Of a stretch of DNA of 50,039 nucleotides, positions 42,489 to 50,039 are shown in pieces. The DNA comes from Sphingomonas sanguinis (GTDB taxonomy: Bacteria; Pseudomonadota; Alphaproteobacteria; Sphingomonadales; Sphingomonadaceae): contig NZ_LDTE01000051.1 in assembly GCF_001476905.1 (NCBI RefSeq), forward strand, positions 1 through 50,039, in the 5' to 3' direction. How positions within the stretch are numbered: the first letter of the stretch is position 1; each line of letters starts with the position of its first letter. The position numbers were made by a program, and so were the translations under genes. A model generated the notes under the pieces. The model was not told the origin of the DNA. It was given only the letters and a program-made list of their open reading frames with translations, and did not search any database.

Positions 42489-43655
42489 ATGATCGACGAT
42501 TTCGACTTCGCGCTGGGCGAAAGTGCGGACATGATCCGCGAAGCGACCCGCCGTTTCGCGACCGACCGGATCGCGCCGCTGGCCGCGCGGATGGACGCGG
42601 AAGACTGGTTTCCCCGTGACCTATGGCCCGACATGGGCGCACTGGGCCTGCATGGCATCACCGTCGCGGAGGCCGATGGCGGCCTGGGCCTGGGCTATCT
42701 GGAACATGTCGTCGCGATTGAAGAAGTGTCGCGCGCCTCGGCCTCGCTGGGCCTGTCTTACGGCGCGCATTCCAACCTGTGCGTCAATCAGATCAGCCGT
42801 TGGGGCAATGCGGAGCAGAAGGCGAAATATCTGCCCGGCCTGATCTCGGGCGAGCATGTCGGCAGCCTGGCCATGTCGGAGGTTTCTGCGGGTTCGGACG
42901 TCGTGTCGATGAAGCTGCGCGCGGTGAAGGCGGATGGCGGCTGGGTGCTGAACGGCACGAAGTTCTGGATCACCAACGCCCCCTATGCCGAGACGCTGGT
43001 CGTCTATGCCAAGACGGGCGAGGGGAGCCGGGGCATTACCGCCTTCCTGATCGAGAAGGACATGGCGGGCTTTGCGATCGGCCAGAAGATCGACAAGATG
43101 GGCATGCGCGGAAGCCCGACCGCCGAGCTGGTCTTCAACGACTGTTTCGTCGGCGATGCGCAGGTGATGGGGCCGGTCAATGGCGGCGTCGGTGTGCTGA
43201 TGAGCGGGCTCGACTATGAGCGTGCGGTGCTGGCGGGCATCCAGCTGGGCATCATGCAGGCGTGCCTCGACGTGGTCGTGCCCTATGTTCGAGAGCGGCG
43301 GCAGTTCGGCCGGGCGATCGGCGAGTTCCAGCTGATCCAGGCGAAGATCGCCGACATGTATGTCGCGCTCAATTCCGCCCGTGCCTATGTCTATGCGGTG
43401 GCGCGGAGCTGCGACGCCGGGCGCACCACGCGGTTCGACGCGGCGGGCGCGATCCTGCTGGCCAGCGAGAACGCGGTGAAGGTCTCGCTCGAGGCGATTC
43501 AGGCGTTGGGTGGCGCGGGCTATACCAAGGACTGGCCGGTCGAACGTTTCGCGCGTGATGCAAAACTGCTCGATATCGGGGCAGGGACCAATGAAATCCG
43601 CCGGATGCTGATCGGGCGCGAACTGATCGGCAAGCTCGAAAAGGTGGCGCAATGA
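42489..43655 (+). CDS. ivd: Isovaleryl-CoA dehydrogenase
   Basis: FAD enzyme that converts isovaleryl-CoA to 3-methylcrotonyl-CoA, the third step of leucine breakdown. The 388-residue protein has the acyl-CoA dehydrogenase domains in order: N-terminal helical, beta ([15 protein letters not shown]), and C-terminal helical. Glu244 in [10 protein letters not shown] is the catalytic base at the place specific for isovaleryl-CoA dehydrogenases; the last helix ends in [15 protein letters not shown]. Its AGAGG site lies directly before ATG at 42489. The methylcrotonyl-CoA carboxylase genes follow immediately, which makes the assignment secure. The operon's LiuR-type regulator is not in the window. 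Confidence 0.95.
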   Translation: MIDDFDFALGESADMIREATRRFATDRIAPLAARMDAEDWFPRDLWPDMGALGLHGITVAEADGGLGLGYLEHVVAIEEVSRASASLGLSYGAHSNLCVNQISRWGNAEQKAKYLPGLISGEHVGSLAMSEVSAGSDVVSMKLRAVKADGGWVLNGTKFWITNAPYAETLVVYAKTGEGSRGITAFLIEKDMAGFAIGQKIDKMGMRGSPTAELVFNDCFVGDAQVMGPVNGGVGVLMSGLDYERAVLAGIQLGIMQACLDVVVPYVRERRQFGRAIGEFQLIQAKIADMYVALNSARAYVYAVARSCDAGRTTRFDAAGAILLASENAVKVSLEAIQALGGAGYTKDWPVERFARDAKLLDIGAGTNEIRRMLIGRELIGKLEKVAQ

Positions 43656-43671
43656 GCCTTGGGGTGAAGTG

Positions 43672-45270
43672 ATGGGTGCGGTTCTTCCCACGCGGATCGC
43701 GCGCGATGATGCGACGTTCCGCACCAACGCCGATCACAACCGGGCCCTCGCCGAGCGCCTCCGCGCCGATGTCGCCAAGGCTGGGCTCGGCGGTAGTAAC
43801 GCCTCGCGCGAACGCCACATGGCGCGCGGCAAGCTGCTCCCTCGCGACCGGGTGGAGCAGTTGCTCGATGCGGGCTCGCCTTTCCTGGAAATCGGTCAGC
43901 TCGCCGCCAACGGCCTGTACGACGATGCGGTCCCCGGTGCCGGGGTGATTGCGGGCATTGGCCGGGTGCATGGCCGCCAGGTGATGATCCTCGCCAATGA
44001 CGCGACGGTGAAGGGCGGCACCTATTTCCCGCTGACCGTCAAGAAGCATCTCCGCGCGCAGGAGATCGCGCTGGAGAACCGATTGCCTTGCATCTATCTG
44101 GTCGACAGCGGCGGCGCGAACCTGCCGCATCAGGCGGAGGTCTTTCCCGACCGCGATCATTTCGGCCGCATCTTCTTCAACCAGGCGCAGATGTCGGCGG
44201 CGGGCATCCCGCAAATCGCCTGTGTGATGGGCAGCTGTACGGCGGGCGGCGCGTATGTGCCCGCCATGTCGGACGAGACGGTGATCGTGCGCGGGCAGGG
44301 GACGATCTTCCTCGCCGGGCCGCCGCTGGTGAAGGCCGCGACCGGCGAGGTCATTTCGGCCGAGGAACTGGGTGGCGCGGACACCCATGGCCGCAAGTCG
44401 GGCGTGGTAGATCATGTCGCCGAGAATGACGATCACGCGCTGTCGATCGTCCGCGATATCGTCGAAACGCTGCCCCCGCAGAGCCTGCCTGACGTGAACC
44501 TCGCCGAGGCGGACGAACCGCTCTACCCGGCGGAGGAACTCTACGGCCTGATCCCGCAGGACGTGCGCGCGCCCTATGACGTGCATGAGGTGATCGCCCG
44601 GCTGGTCGACGGATCGCGTTTCCACGAATTCAAGGCGCTGTACGGCGCGTCGCTGGTCTGCGGCTTTGCGCATATCCACGGCAAGCCGGTCGCGATCCTG
44701 GCCAATAACGGCGTGCTGTTCTCGGAAAGCGCGCAGAAGGGCGCGCATTTCATCGAACTGGCCTGTCAGCGGCGCATTCCCTTGCTGTTCCTCCAGAATA
44801 TCTCAGGCTTCATGGTCGGCGGTCGCTACGAGGCCGAGGGGATCGCCAAGCATGGCGCCAAGCTGGTGACGGCGGTGGCGACCGCGCAGGTGCCCAAGAT
44901 CACCGTGCTGATCGGTGGCAGCTTCGGGGCGGGCAATTACGGCATGTGCGGGCGCGCCTATAGCCCTCGCTTCCTGTTCACCTGGCCCAATGCGCGGATC
45001 AGCGTGATGGGCGGCGAACAGGCGGCGAGCGTGCTGGCGACCGTGCACCGTGACGCCGACAGCTGGACGCCGGACGAGGCGGAGGCGTTCAAGGCCCCCA
45101 TCCGCCAGCGTTACGAGGACGAGGGCAACCCCTGGTACGCGACCGCACGGCTGTGGGATGACGGTATCGTCGATCCGGCGCAGACACGGGATGTGCTGGG
45201 CTTGGCGCTGGATGCGTGTCTGAATTCGCCGATCGCGGAGGCGCCCCGGTTCGGGGTGTTCCGCATGTAA
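43672..45270 (+). CDS. mccB: Methylcrotonyl-CoA carboxylase, carboxyltransferase subunit
   Basis: Transfers carboxyl from biotin to 3-methylcrotonyl-CoA to give 3-methylglutaconyl-CoA. The 532-residue protein has the two crotonase-fold halves (about 30-280 and 290-520) with [34 protein letters not shown] and [20 protein letters not shown], all diagnostic for the MCC beta subunit. ATG at 43672 follows GGGGTG by 5 nt. Its TAA overlaps the start of a barstar-like gene by 1 nt (TAATG). It should form a dodecamer with the alpha subunit encoded downstream. Confidence 0.97.
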   Translation: MGAVLPTRIARDDATFRTNADHNRALAERLRADVAKAGLGGSNASRERHMARGKLLPRDRVEQLLDAGSPFLEIGQLAANGLYDDAVPGAGVIAGIGRVHGRQVMILANDATVKGGTYFPLTVKKHLRAQEIALENRLPCIYLVDSGGANLPHQAEVFPDRDHFGRIFFNQAQMSAAGIPQIACVMGSCTAGGAYVPAMSDETVIVRGQGTIFLAGPPLVKAATGEVISAEELGGADTHGRKSGVVDHVAENDDHALSIVRDIVETLPPQSLPDVNLAEADEPLYPAEELYGLIPQDVRAPYDVHEVIARLVDGSRFHEFKALYGASLVCGFAHIHGKPVAILANNGVLFSESAQKGAHFIELACQRRIPLLFLQNISGFMVGGRYEAEGIAKHGAKLVTAVATAQVPKITVLIGGSFGAGNYGMCGRAYSPRFLFTWPNARISVMGGEQAASVLATVHRDADSWTPDEAEAFKAPIRQRYEDEGNPWYATARLWDDGIVDPAQTRDVLGLALDACLNSPIAEAPRFGVFRM

Positions 45271-45548
45271 TGGCGATGGACCTGACCATCGACGGCGCGA
45301 CCCTCACGGACGAGGCCGATTTCCATGCCCGTATCCGCGAAACCTCGGGCGTCGAATGGTATGGCGGCAGTCTCGACGCCTTGTTCGACCTGCTGATCGC
45401 GGTCGTCGAGCCGCCGATTGCGCTGACCCTCACCAATGCGGCGGCGGCGCGCAAGGTGATCGGCGAGCGGTTCGATCGTATCCTGACCGTGATCTTTGAC
45501 GCCATCGCCGAACGACCGGGTGCCATCACGTTGAAGCTGGAATCCTGA
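45270..45548 (+). CDS. Barstar-family protein inside the leucine operon
   Basis: A 92-residue protein that aligns over its full length with barstar, the barnase inhibitor: the region EWYGGSLDALFDLLIAVVEPP matches the helix-2 segment that blocks the barnase active site. The key acids Asp36 and Asp40 (Asp35 and Asp39 in barstar) are retained; barstar Trp38 is replaced by Phe39 and Glu76 by Asp. The gene is joined to mccB (TAATG) and to mccA (TGATG) by 1-nt overlaps. No barnase-like ribonuclease is in the window. It may have been co-opted to bind a metabolic enzyme, or it may inhibit an RNase encoded elsewhere. Confidence 0.88.
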   Translation: MAMDLTIDGATLTDEADFHARIRETSGVEWYGGSLDALFDLLIAVVEPPIALTLTNAAAARKVIGERFDRILTVIFDAIAERPGAITLKLES

Positions 45549-47401
45549 TGATGAAGAGCCTCCTCATCGCCAATCGCGGCGAGATTGCCTGCCGCATCAT
45601 CCGCACCGCGCGGGAGATGGGCCTGCGCACGATCGCGGTCTATTCCGAAGCCGATGCGCAGGCGCTGCATGTGCGACTTGCGGACGAGGCCATGCTGATC
45701 GGCCCGGCCCCGGCGCGCGAAAGCTATTTGGATGCCGCTCGCATCCTCGCCGCCGCACGCGAGAGCGGGGCGGAGGCGATTCATCCGGGCTATGGCTTTC
45801 TTTCCGAAAATACCGAGTTCGCCGAAAACGTAATCGCCGCCGGGCTGGTCTGGGTCGGGCCAAACCCCGACAGCATCCGCGCCATGGGCCTGAAGGATGC
45901 CGCCAAGGCGCGGATGATTGCCGCCGGTGTGCCCGTCACCCCCGGCTATCTCGGCGAGGACCAGAGTCCGGACCGCCTCGCCGCCGAAGCCGATGCGGTC
46001 GGCTATCCCGTGCTCATCAAGGCGGTCGCGGGCGGCGGCGGCAAGGGGATGCGCCGGGTCGACGACCCCGCCGCCTTCGCCGAGGCGCTGGCCTCCTGCC
46101 GTCGCGAGGCGGCGGCTTCGTTTGGCGACGACCGGGTGCTGATCGAGAAATATATCCTCTCGCCGCGCCATATCGAGGTGCAGGTCTTCGGCGACCGCCA
46201 CGGGCGGGTGGTGCATCTGTTCGAGCGCGACTGTTCGCTGCAACGCCGCCATCAGAAGGTGATCGAGGAAGCCCCCGCACCGGGCATGGACGATGCGACC
46301 CGCGAGGCCGTCTGCGGTGCCGCCGTCCGCGCCGCACAGGCGGTGGACTATGTCGGCGCTGGTACGATCGAGTTCATCGCCGACGCCTCCGAAGGACTTC
46401 GCGCCGACCGCGTCTGGTTCATGGAGATGAACACCCGGCTTCAGGTCGAGCATCCCGTGACCGAGGCGATCACCGGCGTCGATCTGGTCGAATGGCAGCT
46501 GCGCGTCGCGGCGGGCGAGCCCTTGCCGATGGCGCAAGCGGACCTTGCCATTCACGGTCACGCCATTGAGGCCCGCCTCTATGCCGAGGACCCGGCCAAG
46601 GGTTTCCTGCCCGCCATCGGCACGCTGGAGGTGTTCGACCTCGGCGATGATCCCGCGATCCGCATCGACACCGGGGTCGAGGAAGGCGCGGAGATCACTT
46701 CCTGGTACGACCCGATGATCGCCAAGGTCATCGCCCATGGCGACACCCGCGACGAAGCGCGCGAGGCGCTGGCCGATGCGCTGGACGAAGCGGTGATCTG
46801 GCCGGTGCGCACCAATGCCGGGTTCCTGGTCCAGGCGCTCGACCATCCCGACTTCGCGAGCGGCCAAGTCGACACCGGCCTGATCGCGCGCGAGGGCGAG
46901 GCGCTGATGCCGCCCGCCGAGCCGTCCGAAGAGGCGCTGGCGGAAGCCGCCGCCGCTTTGATCGGGCAGGATGGCTTCTCTGGTTTCCGCCTGAACGCCG
47001 CGCCTCGGCGGAACGCACGCTTCCTGCTCGATGGGCGACCGATCACGGTCGATTTTAGCGAAGCGGGCGATGTGCCCCCGGCGCCGACCGACGAGGTGCT
47101 GATCTCGGAGGGCGGGCAGAGCTGGTCCTTCACCCGCTGGCGCGCCGATGGGCTGGCGGCGGGCGGGGCGGCGGACGGCGGTATCCTGTCGCCCATGCCC
47201 GGCCGGATCATCGCGGTCGCCGTGACCGAGGGGCAAGGGGTGAGCGCAGGCCAGCCGCTCGTCACGCTGGAGGCGATGAAGATGGAGCATGTCCTGACCG
47301 CGCCCTTCGACGGGGTGGTCACCGACCTGAAGGTCAAGACCGGTGGGCAGGTGGCGGAGGGGATCGCGCTGGTCCGCATCGTGGCAGAGGATGCGGCATG
47401 A
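45548..47401 (+). CDS. mccA: Methylcrotonyl-CoA carboxylase, biotin-carboxylase/BCCP subunit
   Basis: ATP-dependent biotin carboxylation fused to the biotin carrier. The 617-residue protein has the biotin carboxylase domain (about 1-445; [56 protein letters not shown]), a linker and a C-terminal biotinyl domain with Lys578 in EAMKMEHVL as the site of biotin attachment. Tandem ATGs at 45548 and 45551 overlap the barstar stop. Its stop overlaps the MaoC gene (ATGA). Neighbouring mccB and ivd fix the substrate as methylcrotonyl-CoA and not propionyl- or acetyl-CoA. Confidence 0.97.
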   Translation: MMKSLLIANRGEIACRIIRTAREMGLRTIAVYSEADAQALHVRLADEAMLIGPAPARESYLDAARILAAARESGAEAIHPGYGFLSENTEFAENVIAAGLVWVGPNPDSIRAMGLKDAAKARMIAAGVPVTPGYLGEDQSPDRLAAEADAVGYPVLIKAVAGGGGKGMRRVDDPAAFAEALASCRREAAASFGDDRVLIEKYILSPRHIEVQVFGDRHGRVVHLFERDCSLQRRHQKVIEEAPAPGMDDATREAVCGAAVRAAQAVDYVGAGTIEFIADASEGLRADRVWFMEMNTRLQVEHPVTEAITGVDLVEWQLRVAAGEPLPMAQADLAIHGHAIEARLYAEDPAKGFLPAIGTLEVFDLGDDPAIRIDTGVEEGAEITSWYDPMIAKVIAHGDTRDEAREALADALDEAVIWPVRTNAGFLVQALDHPDFASGQVDTGLIAREGEALMPPAEPSEEALAEAAAALIGQDGFSGFRLNAAPRRNARFLLDGRPITVDFSEAGDVPPAPTDEVLISEGGQSWSFTRWRADGLAAGGAADGGILSPMPGRIIAVAVTEGQGVSAGQPLVTLEAMKMEHVLTAPFDGVVTDLKVKTGGQVAEGIALVRIVAEDAA

Positions 47402-47847
47402 GCGGGCGCTTCTTCGACGACTGGACGATCGGCGACCGGATCGAGCACCCCATCCGCCGCACCGTGACCGAGACGGACAATCTGCTGTTCTCGACCATGA
47501 CCCATAACCCGCAACCGCTGCACATCGATGCGGAGGCGGCCAGGGCGAGCGAGTTCGGCCAGATCCTCGTCAACGGCACCTTCACCTTTTCGCTGATGGT
47601 CGGACTGTCGGTGGGGGAGACGACGCTGGGGACGCTGGTGGCGAACCTTGGTTACGACGAACTGGTCATGCCCGCCCCAGTGTTCCTCGGCGACACGCTG
47701 CGCGCGACGAGCGAGGTGACGGCCTTGCGCGAGAGCAAGTCGCGGCCCGGCGTGGGGCTGGTGACCTTCCGGCACGAGGCGCTGAACCAGCGGGGTGAAG
47801 TGGTGTGCCGGTGCCTGAGAACGGCCTTGGTGAAGAAGCGGGGCTAG
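47398..47847 (+). CDS. MaoC-like hot-dog hydratase
   Basis: A 149-residue hot-dog fold protein of the MaoC dehydratase family. The hydratase-2 motif is present as [10 protein letters not shown]: His42 is kept, but the position of the usual catalytic Asp is Asn37. That variant is seen, as I recall, in mesaconyl-/itaconyl-CoA-type hydratases. It could do the 3-methylglutaconyl-CoA hydratase step that normally follows the carboxylase, since no AUH/LiuC crotonase is present. It starts in an ATGA overlap with mccA and ends the operon. The reaction is inferred from context only. Confidence 0.8.
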   Translation: MSGRFFDDWTIGDRIEHPIRRTVTETDNLLFSTMTHNPQPLHIDAEAARASEFGQILVNGTFTFSLMVGLSVGETTLGTLVANLGYDELVMPAPVFLGDTLRATSEVTALRESKSRPGVGLVTFRHEALNQRGEVVCRCLRTALVKKRG

Positions 47848-47854
47848 GGGGCGC

Positions 47855-49918
47855 TTACAACCGCGTCCGAACCCCGATCCAGAGTGTCCGGGGCGTCGCC
47901 CGCTCGATCAGGCCCGTACCGCTATATGCCGCCTCGACCCGCGCATCGGCGAGATTCTCCGCCCGGGCCTCGATCAGCCAGCCGCGCACCACCGGCACCG
48001 CGGCATAGGCATCCAGCGTCGTCGCGGGCGCGAGCGAGCGGATATTCTGGTCGTCCTCATATTGTCGCCCGACATGGCGCAGCGTCCCGCTCAACACCGC
48101 CCCGCGTTGCTCCACCGCCAGAGTCCCCGAAAACTGGTCGCGCGGTGTCTGGGCCGGGCGCAGGCCGTCTAGCGGAGCGGCATTGCCCGACGCCTCCACC
48201 CGCGCATCGACATGCGACCAGGACGCGCGGGCGCTGAACGGCCCGGCGGCGGCATTGGCTTCCAGCTCGAACCCCTGGGATCGGATCGCATCGAGATTCT
48301 GCCGCATCCGGTACACGCCATTTGCCGCGACGAAGCCGACGCCGGGGAACGTCCCCGGCCCGCGCCCCATGGTCACATTGGCGATGGCATCGGTCAGCCG
48401 GTTGACGAAGTATGTGCCCGACAGCCGAACCCCCGTCGCCGGGGTCAGGTCGAAACCACCCTCGACCCCCTCGACATGCTCGGGGTTTAGCGCGGCATTG
48501 GCGGCGGTCGCATCGGCTCCCGCGCGGAACGGCCGGTAGAGTTCGTTGAGTGTCGGCAGCCGCCACCCGCGATAGGCCGCCGCCCGAAGGGTCAGTGGCT
48601 GCGCGACCCGCAGCGCCGCGCCCAGCCGCCCGGTAAATTCCTGGCCGGACCGGTTCGGAAAATCGGTGTCGGTCAGCACCGCGCCGGTTGCCAGCACGCC
48701 TTCATCCAGTCGTCCATTGCGGATGCGCCAGTCATCCACCCGCGCGGCGGCGGTGACGGTCAGCGCGCCCGCCTCGACACTGCCGTCGGCGAACAGCCCC
48801 ATGGTGCGCGTCGCGCCGCCCGCCTCGCGTCGCCGGGTCGGACGTCCCGCGACATAGGTGTAGAGCTCCTGCGTTCGCCCGCTGGTGTCGCGGATATCAC
48901 CGCCCAGCCGCAGTGTGATCGCATCACCGAGCGGCGGCGACACCTCGATCCGCCCGCCAAGGCCCGTGGCGGGGACATTATACTGGTCGAGCGTCAGCGT
49001 GGCCGCCGTTCGCGCGGCGTTCACGCTGGCATAGCGCGAGGCGAATTGCCGCGTCTGGACATAGGCCAGCGCCGACCAGCCCCAGCGCCCCCGCCCGACC
49101 AGCCGCACGCTGGCATCCGCGCCGTCCGAACGATTGTCGGTGAAGTCGGTCCCCCGATCGCGCGAGTCGTGAAAGGCGGCGAGGGTCATCTGCAACTCGG
49201 TGGCGGGTACGATCCCGATGACCCCGCGCGCCGCGCCCGAATATTGTTCGTAAGGCGCGGGCCGGTCGGCGGGGCCGCGTTGTCCCTCGACGATGGGCGT
49301 GAATCCGTCGCCGCGCGCATAGGCTCCCGACACCGTCAGGAAGCCGCCCTCCCGTACCAGGGAGGCTGCCCCCTGTGCATCGACCGAATGGCGGCTGCCA
49401 TAGGAGAGGGCCATGTCCAGCGGGGACAGTTGATCGGGCGTCGCACTGTCCATCTCGATCGTGCCCGCCAGCGCGCCCGGCCCCCAGAAACCCGATCCGC
49501 CGCCGCGCGTCACCCGAATGCGCCCCAGCCGCCCGGTCGCATAGGCGGGAAACACCACCCAGCCACCGAACGGATCGGCCTGCGGCACGCCGTCCAGTAC
49601 CAGCAGCGCGCGGCTCGACGCATTGCCGCCCAGGCCGCGCAACATGATTCCCTGTGAGGTCGGATGCGCCGAGCGGCTGTCCGATCGGCGAAACTGCTGG
49701 AGCCCCGCGACGTCGGCGAGGACATTTTCCAGCCGCTGTGAGGCGTTCTGCGTGATCCGGTTGCGGTCGATCATCACCACGTCCAGCGCCCGGTCGCCCG
49801 GCTGGTCGGCCAGGCCTCGTCCGGTGACGATGATGGTTTCGGGTTCGGTGGTTTGGGCGGAGAGAGTGGCGGGCGCGAGCGTGAGAGCGAGCAGAGGCAG
49901 GCGGTGGAATGCGGGCAT
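47855..49918 (-). CDS. TonB-dependent outer membrane receptor
   Basis: A 687-residue gated beta-barrel that imports a ligand across the outer membrane with energy from TonB. It has a signal peptide (about 1-21), a TonB-box-like start (ETIIVTGRG), a plug domain (about 40-150: MIDRNRITQN, GIMLRGLGGNASSRALLVLDGVPQ) and a barrel ending in an aromatic-poor but typical RTLWIGVRTRL strand. The substrate is unknown; the size is in the range of cobalamin, siderophore or small-sugar receptors. I see no B12 box or Fur-like site in the leader. It follows the leucine operon convergently by 7 nt and has no neighbours that suggest a ligand. Confidence 0.9.
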   Translation of the reverse strand: MPAFHRLPLLALTLAPATLSAQTTEPETIIVTGRGLADQPGDRALDVVMIDRNRITQNASQRLENVLADVAGLQQFRRSDSRSAHPTSQGIMLRGLGGNASSRALLVLDGVPQADPFGGWVVFPAYATGRLGRIRVTRGGGSGFWGPGALAGTIEMDSATPDQLSPLDMALSYGSRHSVDAQGAASLVREGGFLTVSGAYARGDGFTPIVEGQRGPADRPAPYEQYSGAARGVIGIVPATELQMTLAAFHDSRDRGTDFTDNRSDGADASVRLVGRGRWGWSALAYVQTRQFASRYASVNAARTAATLTLDQYNVPATGLGGRIEVSPPLGDAITLRLGGDIRDTSGRTQELYTYVAGRPTRRREAGGATRTMGLFADGSVEAGALTVTAAARVDDWRIRNGRLDEGVLATGAVLTDTDFPNRSGQEFTGRLGAALRVAQPLTLRAAAYRGWRLPTLNELYRPFRAGADATAANAALNPEHVEGVEGGFDLTPATGVRLSGTYFVNRLTDAIANVTMGRGPGTFPGVGFVAANGVYRMRQNLDAIRSQGFELEANAAAGPFSARASWSHVDARVEASGNAAPLDGLRPAQTPRDQFSGTLAVEQRGAVLSGTLRHVGRQYEDDQNIRSLAPATTLDAYAAVPVVRGWLIEARAENLADARVEAAYSGTGLIERATPRTLWIGVRTRL

Positions 49919-49925
49919 GGTTTTT

Positions 49926-49955
49926 GGGGGTTCCCCTTTGCTCCCCTGATAGGGG
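49926..49955 (-). promoter_or_regulatory. Four-segment G/C leader of the TonB receptor
   Basis: The leader contains four short G/C runs on the minus strand: CCCC, GGGG, GGGG and CCCCC. Neighbouring CCCCT/AGGGG can pair (5 bp with a 3-base loop), or the third G-run can pair with the first C-run, and GGGG can pair with CCCCC near the ribosome binding site AAAGGGGA. Two exclusive folds are therefore possible, as in a simple translation switch. Purely structural reading. Confidence 0.3.
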
Positions 49956-50012
49956 TGTCATGATGGGAAGACGAATCGGATTGCTGTTGGCTCCACGCTT
50001 GTGAAATCCACG

Positions 50013-50034
50013 CCCCTCCCGCAAGCGGGAGGGG
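50013..50034. repeat. Perfect GC hairpin at right edge
   Basis: CCCCTCCCGC / GCGGGAGGGG form a perfect 10-bp stem with a 2-base loop. It is the fourth member of the CCCCTCCC-type hairpin family in the window and probably marks the end of a gene lying outside the right edge. Confidence 0.6.
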
Positions 50035-50039
50035 ATGGG

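Noticed and set aside
45270..47847. Toxin-antitoxin module formed by barstar and a neighbour
   Set aside because: Both neighbours are clear metabolic enzymes, and no small nuclease-like frame is found on either strand nearby.
49919..50010. Cobalamin or TPP riboswitch upstream of the TonB receptor
   Set aside because: Neither the B12 box (GCCACTG) nor the TPP conserved segments are present on the minus strand.

Overview
This is a high-GC alphaproteobacterial chromosome segment, most likely from a sphingomonad (Sphingomonas or a close relative). The assignment rests on gene content and style: exosortase-A-associated glycan genes, a biliverdin phytochrome with a heme oxygenase, a TonB-dependent receptor, polyhydroxyalkanoate (PHA) genes, a short-form PutA, very compact gene packing with many ATGA/TGATG overlaps, and intergenic CCCCTCCC...GGGAGGGG hairpins. 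I see no rRNA, tRNA, CRISPR array, transposase, integrase or phage gene. The window looks like core chromosome carrying a few lineage-specific loci.

Layout. 0-4.7 kb: two exported hexosaminidases (GH20 and GH84) that converge tail to tail and share a promoter motif, consistent with use of chitin or N-acetylglucosamine-containing glycans. 4.7-6.5 kb: an MsbA-like ABC exporter. 6.7-8.7 kb: an intracellular PHA depolymerase, a flavin-binding general-stress-type protein and a 29-residue membrane peptide. 9-16 kb: PutA, a DUF2167 membrane protein, an MscS channel, a poxvirus-type topoisomerase IB and a DJ-1/PfpI protein. 16-20.5 kb: a secreted beta-helix protein and part of an exosortase-A glycan locus (O-ligase, 50-residue microprotein, glycosyltransferase, membrane protein). 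20.5-23.6 kb: a nested palindromic element and aconitase. 24-26.7 kb: a run of small proteins including a membrane-tethered LuxR-type regulator, a membrane protein coupled to a winged-helix protein, and a phasin. 26.7-32.8 kb: a complete RND tripartite efflux operon.

33-40 kb is a pentose phosphate operon: rpiA, tkt, tal, then (after a strong hairpin) gnd, two HAD phosphatases and a heme oxygenase. Almost all are joined by stop/start overlaps. The heme oxygenase converges on a bacteriophytochrome histidine kinase (40.1-42.3 kb), so the chromophore-making enzyme is carried on the sugar-metabolism operon. 42.5-47.8 kb is a leucine-degradation operon: isovaleryl-CoA dehydrogenase, both methylcrotonyl-CoA carboxylase subunits with a barstar-like protein between them, and a MaoC-type hydratase. 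The window ends with a TonB-dependent receptor on the minus strand.

The best candidates for undescribed biology are the 29-residue membrane peptide with its structured 3' region, the exosortase-locus microprotein, the tethered LuxR regulator and its small-protein neighbours, the barstar embedded in the leucine operon, and the phosphatase/heme-oxygenase tail of the pentose phosphate operon. None looks like a complete new defence or mobile system.
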